From NCBI GenBank assembly GCA_029245955.1, contig JAQWOH010000065.1, forward strand, positions 1 through 63,349: 63,349 nt of DNA, written 5' to 3'. A program made the translations under genes and the position numbers. Of the stretch, positions 17,547 to 26,221 are shown piece by piece. The DNA is from Fuerstiella sp. (GTDB taxonomy: Bacteria; Planctomycetota; Planctomycetia; Planctomycetales; Planctomycetaceae). Numbering within the stretch: position 1 is the stretch's first letter; each line of letters begins with the position of its first letter. The notes beneath the pieces were generated by a model. That model worked only from the letters and a program-made list of their open reading frames with translations, had not been told where the DNA came from and ran no database searches.

Positions 17547-19004
17547 TCATTCGTAAATCGGTAGAAACGTATTGAATGCCGATTCGCCAAAATCACCGGG
17601 GTCGTTGAACCGTCGCTGCTGATCCAGTGAAGATATCGCACCCATCTGAGAATTCGTCAGCTCAAAATCGAATACGTTGATGTTCTCTTCCATACGATCG
17701 CGACTAGCCGTCTTGGGGATGACGGCTGTGTTTCTTTGCACGCCCCATCGCAGCAGTACCTGAGCAGGCGTACGTCCGATGGCCGCAGCGATGTCCTTGA
17801 CAATCGGATGCTCCATGACCGCTTCCGACGGATCGGCCATACCCAGACTGAAGTAGCTCTGAGCTCCCAGCGGTGAAAAGGCGGTGTACGCGATTCTTTC
17901 CTGATCGCAGAATCGCAGCAGTTTTTCCTGAGTCAGATAAGGATGTGTTTCCACCTGCAGCACGTTTGGACGAATCGTTGCGTAGGACAACAGATCGCGA
18001 ATCTGGCTGGTGCCGAAGTTGCAAATGCCAATGTTCCGCACAAGACCTGACTTGGCAAGATCCTCCATCGCACGCCACGTATCACTGATGGGAACACGGG
18101 CTTCTTCGATACATGGATTCTGAGCATCAGAATCGAAAAACCAGCCGGGGGGATAACTTGTTTCAAAGGGAACAAACCGCTGCGCGATCGGGAAATGGAT
18201 CAGGTACAAGTCCAGATAATCCAACCCCAGATCTTCCAGTGATTTTTCGCATGCAGCCTGCACGTGTTCGGGCGCGTGGTAGGTATTCCAGAGCTTTGAT
18301 GTGACCCACAGGTCCTCTCGATCACACACACCATCACTGACTGCCTGAGCAATCCCCTGCCCGACTTCCGTTTCATTTCCGTAGTCGCAGGCACAGTCCA
18401 GATGCCGGTAGCCAACCTCGATCGCAGTACGACACACTTCCGCTGCTTTGTCTTTTTCGACCTTCCAGAATCCAAACCCAACCTTTGGAAGTTTCGCTCC
18501 CCATTTCAGGTCAATTGTTTCCATAGCTTCGTGATAATTTCGTCTTTGTGCGATTGCGTTAGTTGACTCTGAATCCTTCTGCGACACGTTCTCCTGACTT
18601 GACCCAGGCGAAGTGGAAGTAACCGCCTCATGGACCGTCGCAACGGCCCCTGCCACGGGTTCGCCAGTCTCTTTCGCGACAGATTTGGAAGTCTCGGGAC
18701 TCGTCTTCCGGGCGACAGTCGCATTTCTGACCGTCGACTTCAGCTTCTGTTTCTTTCCGTCAGATTTCCGTTTGGGCTGCGCCTTCTTTTTTTCCGACGC
18801 TGCAACTGCAGGCTGAGCCGTCTTCTTCGACTTACTGCTGGACTTAGAAGCTTTTTTTTTCATGCTCGTCTTGCTGAGATCCTCTTTTTCTGACTGGGAG
18901 CGGTCACTCATCTCATTGCCGGAATCCGGTTCGGCCCCCCAGTGAAACTGCATCTGGCCGGGAAGGACAACTTTCTCGTCCATAATTACAACTGGTTCGT
19001 CCAC
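17547..19004 (-). CDS. Aldo/keto reductase with lysine-rich disordered N-terminal extension
   Basis: Residues 161-485 form a complete aldo/keto reductase: METIDLKWGAKLPKVGFGFW, the tetrad in DCACDYGNE (Asp, Tyr), VTSKLWNTYH (Lys) and LIHFP (His), and the NADPH site PKTASRDRMEEN. It would reduce a carbonyl, probably of a sugar. Residues 1-160 are low complexity and rich in Lys, Ser and Ala (MKKKASKSSSKSKK and similar near residue 48), like a histone-H1-type tail. The frame is uninterrupted from the ATG at 19004. An internal ATG at 18524 could give the bare enzyme but lacks a good ribosome-binding site. A genuine fusion is likely but unproven. Confidence 0.8.
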   Translation of the reverse strand: MDEPVVIMDEKVVLPGQMQFHWGAEPDSGNEMSDRSQSEKEDLSKTSMKKKASKSSSKSKKTAQPAVAASEKKKAQPKRKSDGKKQKLKSTVRNATVARKTSPETSKSVAKETGEPVAGAVATVHEAVTSTSPGSSQENVSQKDSESTNAIAQRRNYHEAMETIDLKWGAKLPKVGFGFWKVEKDKAAEVCRTAIEVGYRHLDCACDYGNETEVGQGIAQAVSDGVCDREDLWVTSKLWNTYHAPEHVQAACEKSLEDLGLDYLDLYLIHFPIAQRFVPFETSYPPGWFFDSDAQNPCIEEARVPISDTWRAMEDLAKSGLVRNIGICNFGTSQIRDLLSYATIRPNVLQVETHPYLTQEKLLRFCDQERIAYTAFSPLGAQSYFSLGMADPSEAVMEHPIVKDIAAAIGRTPAQVLLRWGVQRNTAVIPKTASRDRMEENINVFDFELTNSQMGAISSLDQQRRFNDPGDFGESAFNTFLPIYE

Positions 19005-19140
19005 AACTCACTGCCTGAATCGCGAAAATAAAACTGAGAGAAACGCAAATTGTAACGCGGACTTCTCAGTTTCCGAGCGGACAGGCCGTTCAACACGAAA
19101 ACTGTCCGGATTCCATGCTGTCATCATGCAGATCCGCACA

Positions 19141-20502
19141 TTATTCGCCTGTGCCTCCACGCCAGCCACTGGTCTGGAAGGGCGAAGCAGGCAGCCCTTC
19201 GCCGTTTATCAGATTGGGATTCGCCAGTTTATGCCAACCAAACCGCACCTGTACTGGTGCCGCCACGGATTCGGCGGACACGAGGATGACATTCCCATCG
19301 ACTTCTGCCGTTGCGTCAACGAATTCTCCTGACTCGCCAGCGACCTGGAATTCTGTGAGCGGCTTGCCATCACGGGACTTCATCCCGTCGGCATGAGCAA
19401 ACGTCAGACGAACCGACTTTCCGTCAATGCTCAGTGATTTATACAGCGGCCCCGAAAACACGATTCCCCCGCGACCATACGTTCCGGCCAGGGCCCACAG
19501 CGCCAGTCGGTTGCCGACATCCAGTTTGTTCCGCGGATGAATATCAGTTACGTTGTCCACAATGTCCGTTGTGACAGCCATCCCGGTGTGAGGAATTTTG
19601 AGCGTCGCAACCTGCGCCTCCCAAAGCGCCGGCAACTGGCCAGGTTCGTATCGGTCGCCGGACCACGGTGCAATCTGCACAAAGTGAAACGCCAGCTCAT
19701 CGTTGCGAAACTGCTTTCGCCAGCCTTCTATCAGATCTTTCATCTTGTCCGCGTACAACAATCCGTTCTTCTGTATCACATTGGTTTCGCCCTGATACCA
19801 GATCGATCCCTTAACGGCCACGTTTGTCAAAGGCGCGATCATACCGTTGTACATGCCACCGGACTGCCCGTCTTTAATGGTCCATGGCTCAATTGGCGAG
19901 CCCCCCCACGAGCTGTTGATCAGGCCGACGGGCACGTCCAGTTCTTCGTGCAGTCGCTTGCCGAAGTAATACAGCACAGCCGAAAATGCGGGTACATTTT
20001 CGGGCGTGCAGACTTTCCACTCAGCGTTCACATCCTCCGCTGGTTCCTTTGCCTGAATTTTCGGCACATGAAACAATCGCACATCAGCATGATCAGCTGA
20101 CGCAATCGCCTCATCTGATCCTGTGGTATTCTTCAGTTGCCATTCCATGTTGGACTGACCGGAACCAATCCACACTTCACCGACCAACACGTCTTCCAGA
20201 TCGATTGTGTTCCTGCCAACGACCTTGATTTGTCGTGGCTGACCATCCGCTCTCTGTGCCTTCAGCCGAACCAGCCACCGTCCTGCCCCGTCAGCGGTGG
20301 CCTTCTGTGATTCCTCACCGAGAGTGACCGTCACTTCTTCGCCTGCGTCCGCCCAACCCCAGATGCGCACTGGCTGATCACGCTGGATAACCATGTGACT
20401 GTCCAGCACAGCAGGCAGTTCAACATCAGCTTTGGCCGCGACCATGGTGATGAAAGACGCAGTCAACCCGAAGATAACAGTTGGCAGCAAACGGCATTTC
20501 AT
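19141..20502 (-). CDS. Secreted sialate O-acetylesterase-family protein
   Basis: The 453-residue protein has a signal peptide ending near AAKA and the SASA-family motifs: EVWIGSGQSNMEWQL with the nucleophile Ser in GQSN, INSSWGGSPIEPW, and GSIWYQGETN. These are standard for the family (SGNH-like fold), which removes O-acetyl groups from sialic acids or other acetylated glycans. In planctomycetes, paralogues act with sulfatases on algal polysaccharides; that role is an inference here. It sits in the sugar-related minus-strand run upstream of the aldo/keto reductase. Confidence 0.9.
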   Translation of the reverse strand: MKCRLLPTVIFGLTASFITMVAAKADVELPAVLDSHMVIQRDQPVRIWGWADAGEEVTVTLGEESQKATADGAGRWLVRLKAQRADGQPRQIKVVGRNTIDLEDVLVGEVWIGSGQSNMEWQLKNTTGSDEAIASADHADVRLFHVPKIQAKEPAEDVNAEWKVCTPENVPAFSAVLYYFGKRLHEELDVPVGLINSSWGGSPIEPWTIKDGQSGGMYNGMIAPLTNVAVKGSIWYQGETNVIQKNGLLYADKMKDLIEGWRKQFRNDELAFHFVQIAPWSGDRYEPGQLPALWEAQVATLKIPHTGMAVTTDIVDNVTDIHPRNKLDVGNRLALWALAGTYGRGGIVFSGPLYKSLSIDGKSVRLTFAHADGMKSRDGKPLTEFQVAGESGEFVDATAEVDGNVILVSAESVAAPVQVRFGWHKLANPNLINGEGLPASPFQTSGWRGGTGE

Positions 20503-20679
20503 CGGTGGAGCTCTCTTAAGAAGAGAAGAAGGAAGGTGAAACTTAAGTATATCGATGTCATCGCAGATTCTGCGTCGAAGTCAACTGACCAAGCTGCAAT
20601 AACAACACGGTCCTGCGGCCTGGTCAGATTTCGACGAACGCGGTGCCGCGTGTCGGCCTGCACCGCGTCGGACGTTAAT

Positions 20680-21450
20680 TCAACCCTGCTTCAGTTCAGT
20701 GAAGGCTTCAGCCATGGCATTCTTGAGAATCAGGGCATCATTGGAGAATACAACAAGTCTCGCCCCCTGACGGATGGTCCGTAAGGCCTGCTCAGTCTTC
20801 CCGAACCAGCACCCGGCAGCGACGTGATGACGATCCGCCGTATCAATGATTTTCTGCAGCATGCCAATTGTGTCCGGATGGTCATACTCATTCGGAATGC
20901 CCATATTTACAGTCAGATCGTTAGGCCCGACGAAGACAGCATGAACACCTGGAATTGAGCAGATCCGGTCAAGATTCGCGACTCCTTCCACTGATTCAAT
21001 CATGGGAATGAAGACGGTGTCAGCGCATTTTGATTCTGTGACGTATTTCCGGGTGGCTTCGCTGGGCCATGCGCCACCCGCCAGCACCTGGGTAAGAGCT
21101 TTTCCTTTGAGCGGCCGATATACGGCGGCGGCAGCAAGACGCTTAGCCTGTTCGAAATCTTCCACGTACGGTACGACGACACCGTCAAAGCTGTCGCAGA
21201 CCTTGGACACGTCATCAGGTTCGCGACTGTGGGTCCGGGCCAGGCAGGCAATTCCCTTTGCCGCCAGCGCGTAACGTACGGGCAAGAACTCCGCCAGATC
21301 CAGCGCGTTGTGCTCAGCGGTCACGATCACAAAGTCCAGCGCATTCGGCGGCAGAAAATCCACCATTGCGGGGGTAACAGCATGCTGCAGCAACGTGCCG
21401 TATACGGTCTCACCCTTAAGCAACTTGTTCTTCAGCACGCGTCCGCTCAT
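20680..21450 (-). CDS. HpcH/HpaI-type class II aldolase/citrate lyase family protein
   Basis: The 256-residue protein is the size of HpaI and 2-keto-3-deoxy-L-rhamnonate aldolases. Conserved features include the Glu-His pair in TAEHNALDL (Glu46, His47), the Arg of LARTHSREPDDV, the metal-binding Glu in MIESVEGVANLDRI and the Asp in GPNDLTVNMG. It would split a 2-keto-3-deoxy sugar acid into pyruvate and an aldehyde. Together with the mutarotase, isomerase and two Gfo/Idh/MocA genes on the same strand, it suggests a non-phosphorylative sugar-acid pathway, though the substrate is not identifiable. Confidence 0.85.
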   Translation of the reverse strand: MSGRVLKNKLLKGETVYGTLLQHAVTPAMVDFLPPNALDFVIVTAEHNALDLAEFLPVRYALAAKGIACLARTHSREPDDVSKVCDSFDGVVVPYVEDFEQAKRLAAAAVYRPLKGKALTQVLAGGAWPSEATRKYVTESKCADTVFIPMIESVEGVANLDRICSIPGVHAVFVGPNDLTVNMGIPNEYDHPDTIGMLQKIIDTADRHHVAAGCWFGKTEQALRTIRQGARLVVFSNDALILKNAMAEAFTELKQG

Positions 21451-21571
21451 CGTTGAATCCTTGTTCGTGGAAGCGACAGAGTCGGGAGTCCATCAAGATT
21501 TTTCTGACGGGAAGGGAAGACCTGATGAGTTATTGCCGATCCGACTGAGCCTGCCGCCCGTCCTGTCGTAA

Positions 21572-22684
21572 TTACTGCCGCAACAACGCCAGAGGATTGT
21601 TGCGTGTCTGCAACGGCAAATCAATCGGGCCACCAACACGATGAGACTCAAACACGGCTGCGATCATTTCTACGATCGAACGGCTGTCTTCCGCCGAACA
21701 TTTCGTTTGTCGTTCCTGTTCAACACTATCGATCAAATCAGTGATGGCCGCAATGTGACCACCTTCATATGTGCCGTCCGTCCGAGGTTCGGGCTTACCG
21801 ATACCTGCCGATGTAATCGTTTCCCACGATTTACCGGTTCGCCCCGGCGACCAGCTACTGTCGCGAAGGATGAAGGCCGGTTTCAGATAGCCACTCTGCA
21901 TCTCGATAATGCCCCGCGCCCCCATAATTTGCAGTCCAAAACGCGTCGGACTGCCGCCGACACCTCGTTTTGAGGCAAAGTGGCCGTAAATGCCTTTTGA
22001 AAAGGCGTACCGAGCCTGCACGTGGTCGCCGGCCAGCAGGCCAATTCCCTCCGGTCCGTCAAAAACATCACCAGCGCCCACAGGATGTCCTTTACTGGTG
22101 GCAGTGGCCATACATGAGTGCGCGTTTCCGCCCGCAATACTGCGCATCATGCCGAAGACATGTGACCCCAATACCCAGAGATCTTCTCCTCCGCCACGAC
22201 GATCCTCTTTTCCTCGACCTCGCAGTTCCAGAACATCACCGATTTCTCCGTGTTGAATCAGCGACAGTACTGTGTCCAGAACGGGAGAATATTGTGTAAC
22301 GTGGGCGATCCCGAGTTTCAAATGTCGCATCTCCATGGCACGCACAACCTCGTCGCCTTCTGTCAAAGTGCGGCAGAACGGCTTCTCCATATAAACGTGA
22401 CATCCAGCCTCTGCCGCGGCCAGCAGCATTTCGTGATGTTGATCGATCCAGCGTGGGCAGAGACCGACAATGTCGAGTTCTTCCTGGTTGAGCATTTGGC
22501 GATAGTCGGCATATGCAATCGGAGCAGCCGTGCGTTTTTGCGCTGCTGCGCGGCCTCCATCGTGCGGATCCGCCACGGCGACCACCTCAACGTTCGGCAG
22601 CTTTGTAAAGGCAGCATCAACGCCGTGTCCGTAATCGCCGCGGCCTGTGCTGCCAATAATCCCGACTCGATAAGTTTTTGTCAT
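21572..22684 (-). CDS. Gfo/Idh/MocA family oxidoreductase (cytosolic)
   Basis: The 370-residue protein has an N-terminal Rossmann motif (VGIIGSTGRGDYGHG), the EKPFCRTL motif with the catalytic-type Lys, and a C-terminal alpha/beta substrate domain. These NAD(P)-dependent enzymes oxidise or reduce sugars, inositols and related polyols. No export signal is visible. It lies 79 bases after another family member that carries a Tat leader, and 121 bases before the aldolase gene, so a shared catabolic pathway is plausible. Substrate not assignable. Confidence 0.87.
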   Translation of the reverse strand: MTKTYRVGIIGSTGRGDYGHGVDAAFTKLPNVEVVAVADPHDGGRAAAQKRTAAPIAYADYRQMLNQEELDIVGLCPRWIDQHHEMLLAAAEAGCHVYMEKPFCRTLTEGDEVVRAMEMRHLKLGIAHVTQYSPVLDTVLSLIQHGEIGDVLELRGRGKEDRRGGGEDLWVLGSHVFGMMRSIAGGNAHSCMATATSKGHPVGAGDVFDGPEGIGLLAGDHVQARYAFSKGIYGHFASKRGVGGSPTRFGLQIMGARGIIEMQSGYLKPAFILRDSSWSPGRTGKSWETITSAGIGKPEPRTDGTYEGGHIAAITDLIDSVEQERQTKCSAEDSRSIVEMIAAVFESHRVGGPIDLPLQTRNNPLALLRQ

Positions 22685-22763
22685 ACGTCACGTCCTGCCG
22701 AAGAATCTGCAAAATAGCGACCGGTAATTCCGGCGGCGGATTGTTCGCCCCGGTTGTCCACGT

Positions 22764-24098
22764 TCACACTTCCGGGAGAGTCCACGGCTTGCGGTACGCT
22801 GACCGTGTTCGCAGTGCATTGGCTTCGTCGTCCCCGAGAAAAACCTCCAGTCGGGGATCGAACTTCAACGTCCTGCCGACTCGCGCAGCGATATTTCCTG
22901 CATGGCACAGCACTGACGCCGGGTGGCCGACAGTTTCCAGATCGCAGTACGGCTTCTGTCTTGATTTAATGCAATCGATGAAGTTCTGCACATGCGGTGC
23001 CTCGTGACTGTCCCCTTCGCCCTGCCCCAGGACCTGGCCTCCGCGACCGTACGCCGTCCAGTTCGAATTTCCCATCACGATATAGCCTCTGTCACCAAAA
23101 ACCGCTGCGCCTTCGGAATGGCCGAGATACCGATACGGCGTCCAGACGCGCATCTCGTAAGTCAGCATTTTTGTGTGCCCCCCGGCGGCGTAGTCATAGG
23201 TAACCTGCATCGTGTCCGGAAACTGCTGTGCATCATCGAAGTACCATTTCCCCCCGTGAGCCGAAATAGAGGACGGAAATCCAACCTGCTGGTCGCCCTG
23301 TGCTTCACAGGCAGCATTCAGTAATGCCACAGCCATATCCAGTCGATGAACGCCGTCGTTCCCCAGGTCACCGGTGCCATAGTCATGCAACCACCGCCAG
23401 CGGCCGTGAAAGCGGTTGACGTTGAACGGGCGTCGTGGCGCCGGGCCCATCCACATTTCATAGTCAACGCCTGCAGGAGGCGTGCCGTCCGGGGGAAATC
23501 CAATCGCCCCCTGTTTTGAACTCTCCCATGCTTTGGCAACAACGCAGCGTCCCAGTTTACCGCTCTTGACAAATTCGATGGCCGTCTGCAGACGTTTCGT
23601 CGACCGATGCTGTGAGCCCATCTGCACGATGCGTTTATGTTTGCGCATCGCAGCAACCATTCGCATGCCTTCCACGATGTTGTGACCATCAGGTTTCTCG
23701 ACATAGACGTCCTTGCCCGCCTGGCAGGCAAGAATCGTGGGGATGGCATGCCAATGATCAGGTGTTCCGATCACGACTGCGTCAATCGTGTTGTCATCAA
23801 TGAGCCGGCGGAAATCGCCTTCGCCCCGAGGTCGATGTTGCTGATTCTTTTCGGCAGCTGCAAGCCCTTTGGGAAGGCGATTGGCGTCGAGATCCGCGAT
23901 GGCAACAACATCAACGGAGGCGTTTGAGGAAAACGAGTTAATCAGTGACATGGCGCGACCACCAGCACCAATAATGCCAACGCGAACACGCTCGCTGGAC
24001 TGTACTGCAGCCGCCTGCCCGAATTTCGCTACCACTAAACCGGCCGTCGTTAATGCGGAAGAACGCTGCAGGAAGTTTCGGCGAGAAGACTCAGTCAT
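22764..24098 (-). CDS. Gfo/Idh/MocA family oxidoreductase with twin-arginine signal
   Basis: The 444-residue protein starts MTESSRRNFLQRSSALTTAG, a twin-arginine leader, so it is exported folded with its nucleotide cofactor. The mature part has VGIIGAGGRAMSLI (Rossmann motif), VVIGTPDHWHAIPTI and VEKPDGHNI, which are typical of the large planctomycete Gfo/Idh/MocA group, and a C-terminal domain with WHxD-like HDYGTGDLGNDGVHRLD. The ATG at 24098 is preferred over an upstream one at 24119 because it places the Tat motif at the N-terminus. It probably acts on sugars outside the cytoplasmic membrane; substrate unknown. Confidence 0.9.
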   Translation of the reverse strand: MTESSRRNFLQRSSALTTAGLVVAKFGQAAAVQSSERVRVGIIGAGGRAMSLINSFSSNASVDVVAIADLDANRLPKGLAAAEKNQQHRPRGEGDFRRLIDDNTIDAVVIGTPDHWHAIPTILACQAGKDVYVEKPDGHNIVEGMRMVAAMRKHKRIVQMGSQHRSTKRLQTAIEFVKSGKLGRCVVAKAWESSKQGAIGFPPDGTPPAGVDYEMWMGPAPRRPFNVNRFHGRWRWLHDYGTGDLGNDGVHRLDMAVALLNAACEAQGDQQVGFPSSISAHGGKWYFDDAQQFPDTMQVTYDYAAGGHTKMLTYEMRVWTPYRYLGHSEGAAVFGDRGYIVMGNSNWTAYGRGGQVLGQGEGDSHEAPHVQNFIDCIKSRQKPYCDLETVGHPASVLCHAGNIAARVGRTLKFDPRLEVFLGDDEANALRTRSAYRKPWTLPEV

Positions 24099-24343
24099 AA
24101 CATCCTCCAAACGCGACACTGCTACAGGCGTTGCCTGCAGAACAGGAAAACGGGCAATCTGACAGGTGACAATCTTCGCAGATTGATAATCTACATCAAA
24201 TCAGTTGCAGGCATAGCCTGGTAATTCAGAGGAACAGGTGGGACAATACCTTACTTTCGTAGGCCCCCAACGGCCGGTCCGCCGACAAACATCTGTTCAG
24301 GTGAGCATCTCTGCCGCGCCACCAACTTCTGTACCAGCCCGAC

Positions 24344-24880
24344 ATGAACGACAATACCATCCCCGACATCGCCACCGCTACGTCCATGTTGCATGGCGCA
24401 ATCAGGCAGATTGAATTCGCACGGCAGTACACACTGGAACTACTGGAGGCGACTCCGCAGGACGTGTGGTTTGATGTGCCGGAGGGACTTCCCACAAACG
24501 TAGCCTGGCAGGTAGGACACCTGACTGTCAGTCAGTACGGATTGCTGATGTTTCGCATGCGGGGACGCCGCCCGGCAGATCTGGATTTGATTCCCGGAAA
24601 ATTCCGCAAATCCTACAGCCGACAATCCGTTCCGAAGTCGGATCGTAAACTTCAGCCATCCCCAGACGAACTTTACGAACGCCTGAGTCAAATTCACAAA
24701 CTTGCCATGGAAGAAGTCGCTGCGATTGAACCGGCAATACTGCTGGATCCCGTGGACATGCCGTATGCGGCGTTTCCGATCAAACTGGGAGCGATCATGT
24801 TCTGCCCCATGCATGAACTCATTCATGCCGGACAGATTGGATTATTGCGTCGCGCGCTGGGTCTGTCGCCAGTGAGGTGA
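24344..24880 (+). CDS. DinB-family four-helix-bundle protein
   Basis: The 178-residue protein fits the DinB/YfiT-like metal-binding four-helix bundle. It has an N-terminal helix with RQIEFARQYTLELLEATP, the first His in NVAWQVGHLTVSQYG, and the paired His ligands in MHELIHAGQIGLLRRALG near the end. Members include bacillithiol or mycothiol S-transferases and many of unknown function. It is a lone plus-strand gene between the sugar genes and the Tad locus. Confidence 0.85.
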   Translation: MNDNTIPDIATATSMLHGAIRQIEFARQYTLELLEATPQDVWFDVPEGLPTNVAWQVGHLTVSQYGLLMFRMRGRRPADLDLIPGKFRKSYSRQSVPKSDRKLQPSPDELYERLSQIHKLAMEEVAAIEPAILLDPVDMPYAAFPIKLGAIMFCPMHELIHAGQIGLLRRALGLSPVR

Positions 24881-25011
24881 AGGACGTTCTGTCAGCCACT
24901 CTGACACCTGCGACAGCATTTCACGCTGACTTGTGGCCTCGAAGAACGTTTTTGACAGCCGTTTCGTTACTGCCGCAAGCCACTATCGTCTACGACAATA
25001 AATAAACTGCT

Positions 25012-26127
25012 CTAACGCTCGGCCCTGAACTGGATGTCCGTCGAGGATGCATCACTCGGCTGTTGTGATATTCTAACGGACCGTGTCGCGAGTCGGCCCA
25101 TAATGTGGTTCGCAGAGTCAAACCAGGATTCGAGACTCTGTACCACTGACGGTGCGGGAGGTAAGTCGTCCGGCCGTTCAAGGTGTTTCGAAACGACGAT
25201 CAGCATGCAGTCGGCAGTCTCCGCTGACGTCAGCTGATATGTTCCCTCTCCGTCAACCAGACCAACAGCACCTCCCAGAGCGGACAAAGCGGCGACCGTA
25301 GCAACAAGATCAGGATCGCCCGCCGGCCGTTTCAGACTTCGCGCATGCAGCTTGATGGTACCCTGTCTGTCAACCGGCAACAGCAGAACTGTAGCACCAG
25401 TATCCGGATTCATCGCACCGGAAGCATCCTGATACTCAATCCTGCCCTGAACGGTGAGACCATCTTCGGCGGGAGCCGCTTTGAGCAACGTGTCGGTAGC
25501 CGGCAATGGCAATATGTCCGCTGGTGCGTCAGCGGAACCTTCGCTGTCAGATGTACGATGACCAACCCACCATCCCAGACAAATTCCCAGCAGTAAGATC
25601 ACTATGCCGCTCAGCAGCAACCCTGCCATCCCCTGCTGACCGCGACTGACCTCACGCATGTCACGATGTACATCTTCCGAAACCTGACCTTCTGCTGTCT
25701 GCGACTCCAGTGCGGCAAGTTCGTTCAAAGATTCGGCAATGGCAATCGGTTCACCGGATTCAAAGCAGACATCCGGATCTGCGGCCCGGGAGATTTCGAC
25801 TTCGATCGGTTCTGATGCCGGAATCGGGGCCAGTGAGACAGCCCGGCCTGCCGCTTCGGGCGTACCCGGCCCGGCCTGATTCTCCGCCCCTTCAGCCTCA
25901 GTTTCACATGCGTCCTGGTCGAGAACGGACAGTTCTGTCAGAGCGGAGAGAAGCGTTGAATCAGCCTTGGCGGCCGACTGCGGGTCCGGAAGTCGGCGCG
26001 TGCGACCGTCAAGTTCCGGAACTCGCAAAGACCGGCCGCATTGCGGACAGTCCACAACAGCACTGGCACGCGATCGCGAAATACCCAGTAGTTGATCGCA
26101 GTGATTGCAGCGAAACTTAATCGGCAT
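25012..26127 (-). CDS. Zinc-ribbon, single-pass membrane protein of unknown function
   Basis: The 371-residue protein starts with a zinc ribbon: CNHC at residues 7-10 and CPQC at 27-30. An acidic, probably disordered linker follows, then one transmembrane helix (about 167-189, GLLLSGIVILLLGICLGWW) and an extracytoplasmic C-terminal domain of about 180 residues with no known motif. It lies 94 bases after tadC on the same strand and may be the last gene of the pilus operon, but the architecture also occurs in planctomycetes away from such loci. A sensory or regulatory role is only a guess. Confidence 0.65.
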   Translation of the reverse strand: MPIKFRCNHCDQLLGISRSRASAVVDCPQCGRSLRVPELDGRTRRLPDPQSAAKADSTLLSALTELSVLDQDACETEAEGAENQAGPGTPEAAGRAVSLAPIPASEPIEVEISRAADPDVCFESGEPIAIAESLNELAALESQTAEGQVSEDVHRDMREVSRGQQGMAGLLLSGIVILLLGICLGWWVGHRTSDSEGSADAPADILPLPATDTLLKAAPAEDGLTVQGRIEYQDASGAMNPDTGATVLLLPVDRQGTIKLHARSLKRPAGDPDLVATVAALSALGGAVGLVDGEGTYQLTSAETADCMLIVVSKHLERPDDLPPAPSVVQSLESWFDSANHIMGRLATRSVRISQQPSDASSTDIQFRAER

Positions 26128-26221
26128 GGCGGCAGCTGGATGAAGCAGGGAGACGGAATACCATGGGAGGGTATCCTACAAAGTCGTCGCAGTCAGCTCA
26201 GCTGGAAGGGGAATCACGGAA

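Noticed and set aside
24889..24965. Seven-base inverted repeat (ACGTTCT/AGAACGT) downstream of the DinB-like gene
   Set aside because: Loop of about 60 bases and short arms; not convincing as a terminator or operator.
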